Assembly (NCBI GenBank): GCA_011620345.1
Contig: WOZJ01000066.1
Coordinates: 19,228 to 83,227, forward strand
Source: Nitrospirota bacterium
Lineage (GTDB): Bacteria > UBA2233
Direction: 5' to 3'
Length of the DNA: 64,000 bases
Positions within the stretch are counted from its first letter, which is position 1. Every line of letters starts with the position of its first letter. Made by a program: the position numbers and the translations under genes. This document shows positions 62,181 to 64,000 of the stretch, in pieces. Below the pieces are notes generated by a model, which did no database searches, had not been told where the DNA came from, and saw only the letters and a list, made by a program, of their open reading frames with translations.

Positions 62181-64000
62181 TCAAGCCTGCCGTGCGGAGC
62201 CGAGGACGGCCTTAAGCCCTTGCGCAAGCGTGGCATGGGAAGGCGCTCCCTTTAAGTCGATTCCTAACCTTACGAGACCTTGGGCTACCCGAGGTTGGAT
62301 GCCGACGAGTAACGTTATCGTGCCCAGAAGCCTAAGGGCATCGATGAGGTGGACGATTTCCGAGATCACCTGAGTGTCTACGTAGACCAATCCGGATAAA
62401 TCCAAAAGCACGGCCTTTGGCTTTTGCTCGGCCGTTGCTTGGAGCAGGTTCTCGTGCAAGCGTTGCATGCGCATGCTGTCGAAATTTCCAATTAGAGGGG
62501 CAAGCAGAATCCCGCCCCATACCGGAAGGATTGGGGTGGAAAGCTCGAGGATCGTCCTTTTTTGCTCTTGGGTGACCTCGATCATTCGTTTTTGTTCCTC
62601 GATGAGTCCTTCGAGTTTCCTTTCGTACTCCACAAAAGGGGTCAAGTCTTGGACATAGCTTATGTAATGACTCAAAGTCCCGTCCTTATCGAAGATGGGC
62701 TCGGTTACAAGATAAATAGGCACCCTGTGGCCGTCTTTGTGGATGTACTCTTTTCGGTAGGTCTTGTCGGTTCCCTTGAGGGCGTTTTCTTCGTGGAGCC
62801 TGTCGGGGTCCCCTTGGTACTCGGGAGCCGTCAAGTTTTTCCAGCCCATAGCATAGACTTCCTCTACGGTGTAGCCGACCATCCTGGCATACTGCTCGTT
62901 GATGCTCAAAAGCTCTCCTCCCGGCCTCCACTCGCAGATCCCCAAAGGCGAGAGCTTCAATAGGAGCTCCGCTTTCTCCTTGGCTGCCTTGAGCTCGGTG
63001 ATGTCTTTCACGTAGAAGATCACGCAAGGCGTATTGTCGTCCGGGAAACGGCTAAGTCCGTGATTGAGGACCACGTTGAATACGCGACCGTTTTTAGCAT
63101 GAACGGTCGTGTCGTGACCCAAGCAAGTCCCATGGCCTTTTTGGAGGATATTCTCAATCCACTGCCTATGCTCTTGGTGTTGTTCGGGATTTATCCAGTC
63201 GAACACCGAGCCTAACTCTCGGTCGGGGAGGCCAAGCAGGTCTCGTAAAGCCCTGTTGGCCGTTCGAATGCGTCCGTCGGGCGAGGCCGTTGCTATGCCG
63301 TCTGCGCTAAGCTCGGTTATGACTTCGTAGAACGCCTGGAGCCGCTCGGCGGTTTCTTGGGCGCGCTTGATTTCGGTGATGTCGCTTAAAGTTACTAGGA
63401 CCCTCCGTTTCCCCTCCCAGACGATCGGACGAAGCGTGCGCTTGGTAACGCGTCGTTGACCATCAGGCAAAAGATACACCCCCCCCGATACGACATCCTC
63501 GTCCGAGCCTTCTTCGTCTTCGAGCTTCGCAAGTTCCCTGGCGACCTTCTCCCTTTCTTCTTGGGGATAGAGCCCATGCCATCCCCCTTGAAGTAGCACT
63601 TCTTTGGGTTTATCCACGAGGGTTGCATAGCAGGGGTTGGCGTAGTGGATGCCTCCTGACGAATCGGCAACGCACACTCCCTCCGCCAAGCCGTTCAGCA
63701 GCACCTCCAGTCGGTTCTTCTGGGCGCTGATGTCGGCCGCGGAGTAAAGGATGGCACTGGGGTCGCCCCGTTCGTCCCGGATCAAAGAGGTATGGATCTG
63801 AACATGCACCCTCTCGCCGTTCTTTTTGAACCAGGTCTCAAAATTGGATATGCCTCCGCTTTGAAGCGTTTCTTGGGTAAGTGCCCTCTTGACCCGCTCT
63901 TGTTCTTCTAGGGGATAAGCAAGCTCCACGGATACGCCCAAGAGTGCCTCAAGGGGCTTGCCTAGAAGTTGGCAGAAGGCCTTGTTTGCCCACAAACGCT
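62181..64000 (-). CDS. Multi-PAS protein with C-terminal STAS (RsbR-like) domain, N-terminus truncated by window edge
   Basis: Several PAS/PAC units ('SAILYSAADISAQKNRLE', 'RRVLVTLSDITEIKRAQE', 'CVIFYVKDITELKAAKE'), STAS 'KAVLLDLSGLVYVDTQVISEIVHLIDALRLLGTITLLVG'. Frame remains open to position 64000. Confidence 0.88.
   Translation of the reverse strand, partial: RLWANKAFCQLLGKPLEALLGVSVELAYPLEEQERVKRALTQETLQSGGISNFETWFKKNGERVHVQIHTSLIRDERGDPSAILYSAADISAQKNRLEVLLNGLAEGVCVADSSGGIHYANPCYATLVDKPKEVLLQGGWHGLYPQEEREKVARELAKLEDEEGSDEDVVSGGVYLLPDGQRRVTKRTLRPIVWEGKRRVLVTLSDITEIKRAQETAERLQAFYEVITELSADGIATASPDGRIRTANRALRDLLGLPDRELGSVFDWINPEQHQEHRQWIENILQKGHGTCLGHDTTVHAKNGRVFNVVLNHGLSRFPDDNTPCVIFYVKDITELKAAKEKAELLLKLSPLGICEWRPGGELLSINEQYARMVGYTVEEVYAMGWKNLTAPEYQGDPDRLHEENALKGTDKTYRKEYIHKDGHRVPIYLVTEPIFDKDGTLSHYISYVQDLTPFVEYERKLEGLIEEQKRMIEVTQEQKRTILELSTPILPVWGGILLAPLIGNFDSMRMQRLHENLLQATAEQKPKAVLLDLSGLVYVDTQVISEIVHLIDALRLLGTITLLVGIQPRVAQGLVRLGIDLKGAPSHATLAQGLKAVLGSARQA

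Noticed and set aside
1-64000. tRNA, rRNA, CRISPR arrays, IS elements or prophage genes
   Set aside because: No tRNA-like T-arm/CCA pattern, direct-repeat array, transposase or integrase was found on reading; tRNAscan and CRISPR searches were not possible.

Overview
The window is a GC-rich, gene-dense stretch of a Gram-negative, probably deltaproteobacterial-like, chromosome. That affiliation is inferred from gene content only. The left edge carries malQ (truncated by the window) and a treS-maltokinase fusion on the minus strand, then pyk, trxA, and a small operon (gmhA-like, DHS-like protein, endonuclease III-like, SAM hydroxide adenosyltransferase, site-2 protease). From about 12.2 to 48.2 kb there is a single co-directional run of 36 genes with every gap about 35 bp or less. 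It holds ssb, ispB-like, lysS, lolCD, bamA, skp/ompH, and an almost complete lipid A/Kdo/heptose/core cluster: lpxD-fabZ-lpxA-lpxI-gnnA-like-gnnB-like-lpxB-msbA-waaA-lpxK-gmhB-pfkB kinase-hldC-Trm112-waaF-three glycosyltransferases-hldA. The run continues with yicC, gmk, rpoZ, spoT/relA, ggt, a DUF4388 gene, two secreted proteins of unknown function, a purine nucleoside phosphorylase and an MTA/SAH deaminase-like gene. Beyond it are a PAS-GGDEF-EAL protein with a degenerate GGDEF, an mltB-like gene, and the most striking accessory locus: a minus-strand operon of four multiheme c-type cytochromes (6+7+2+4 = 19 CXXCH motifs) around an outer-membrane beta-barrel-like protein, a candidate porin-cytochrome electron conduit. 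The right end has an alcohol dehydrogenase, a glycosyltransferase, a lipoprotein thermonuclease, rnr, an ABM-domain protein, an unexplained 385-bp convergent intergenic region and a truncated multi-PAS/STAS protein. I found no rRNA, tRNA, CRISPR or IS element by eye. All family calls come from reading sequence motifs; no database search was run.
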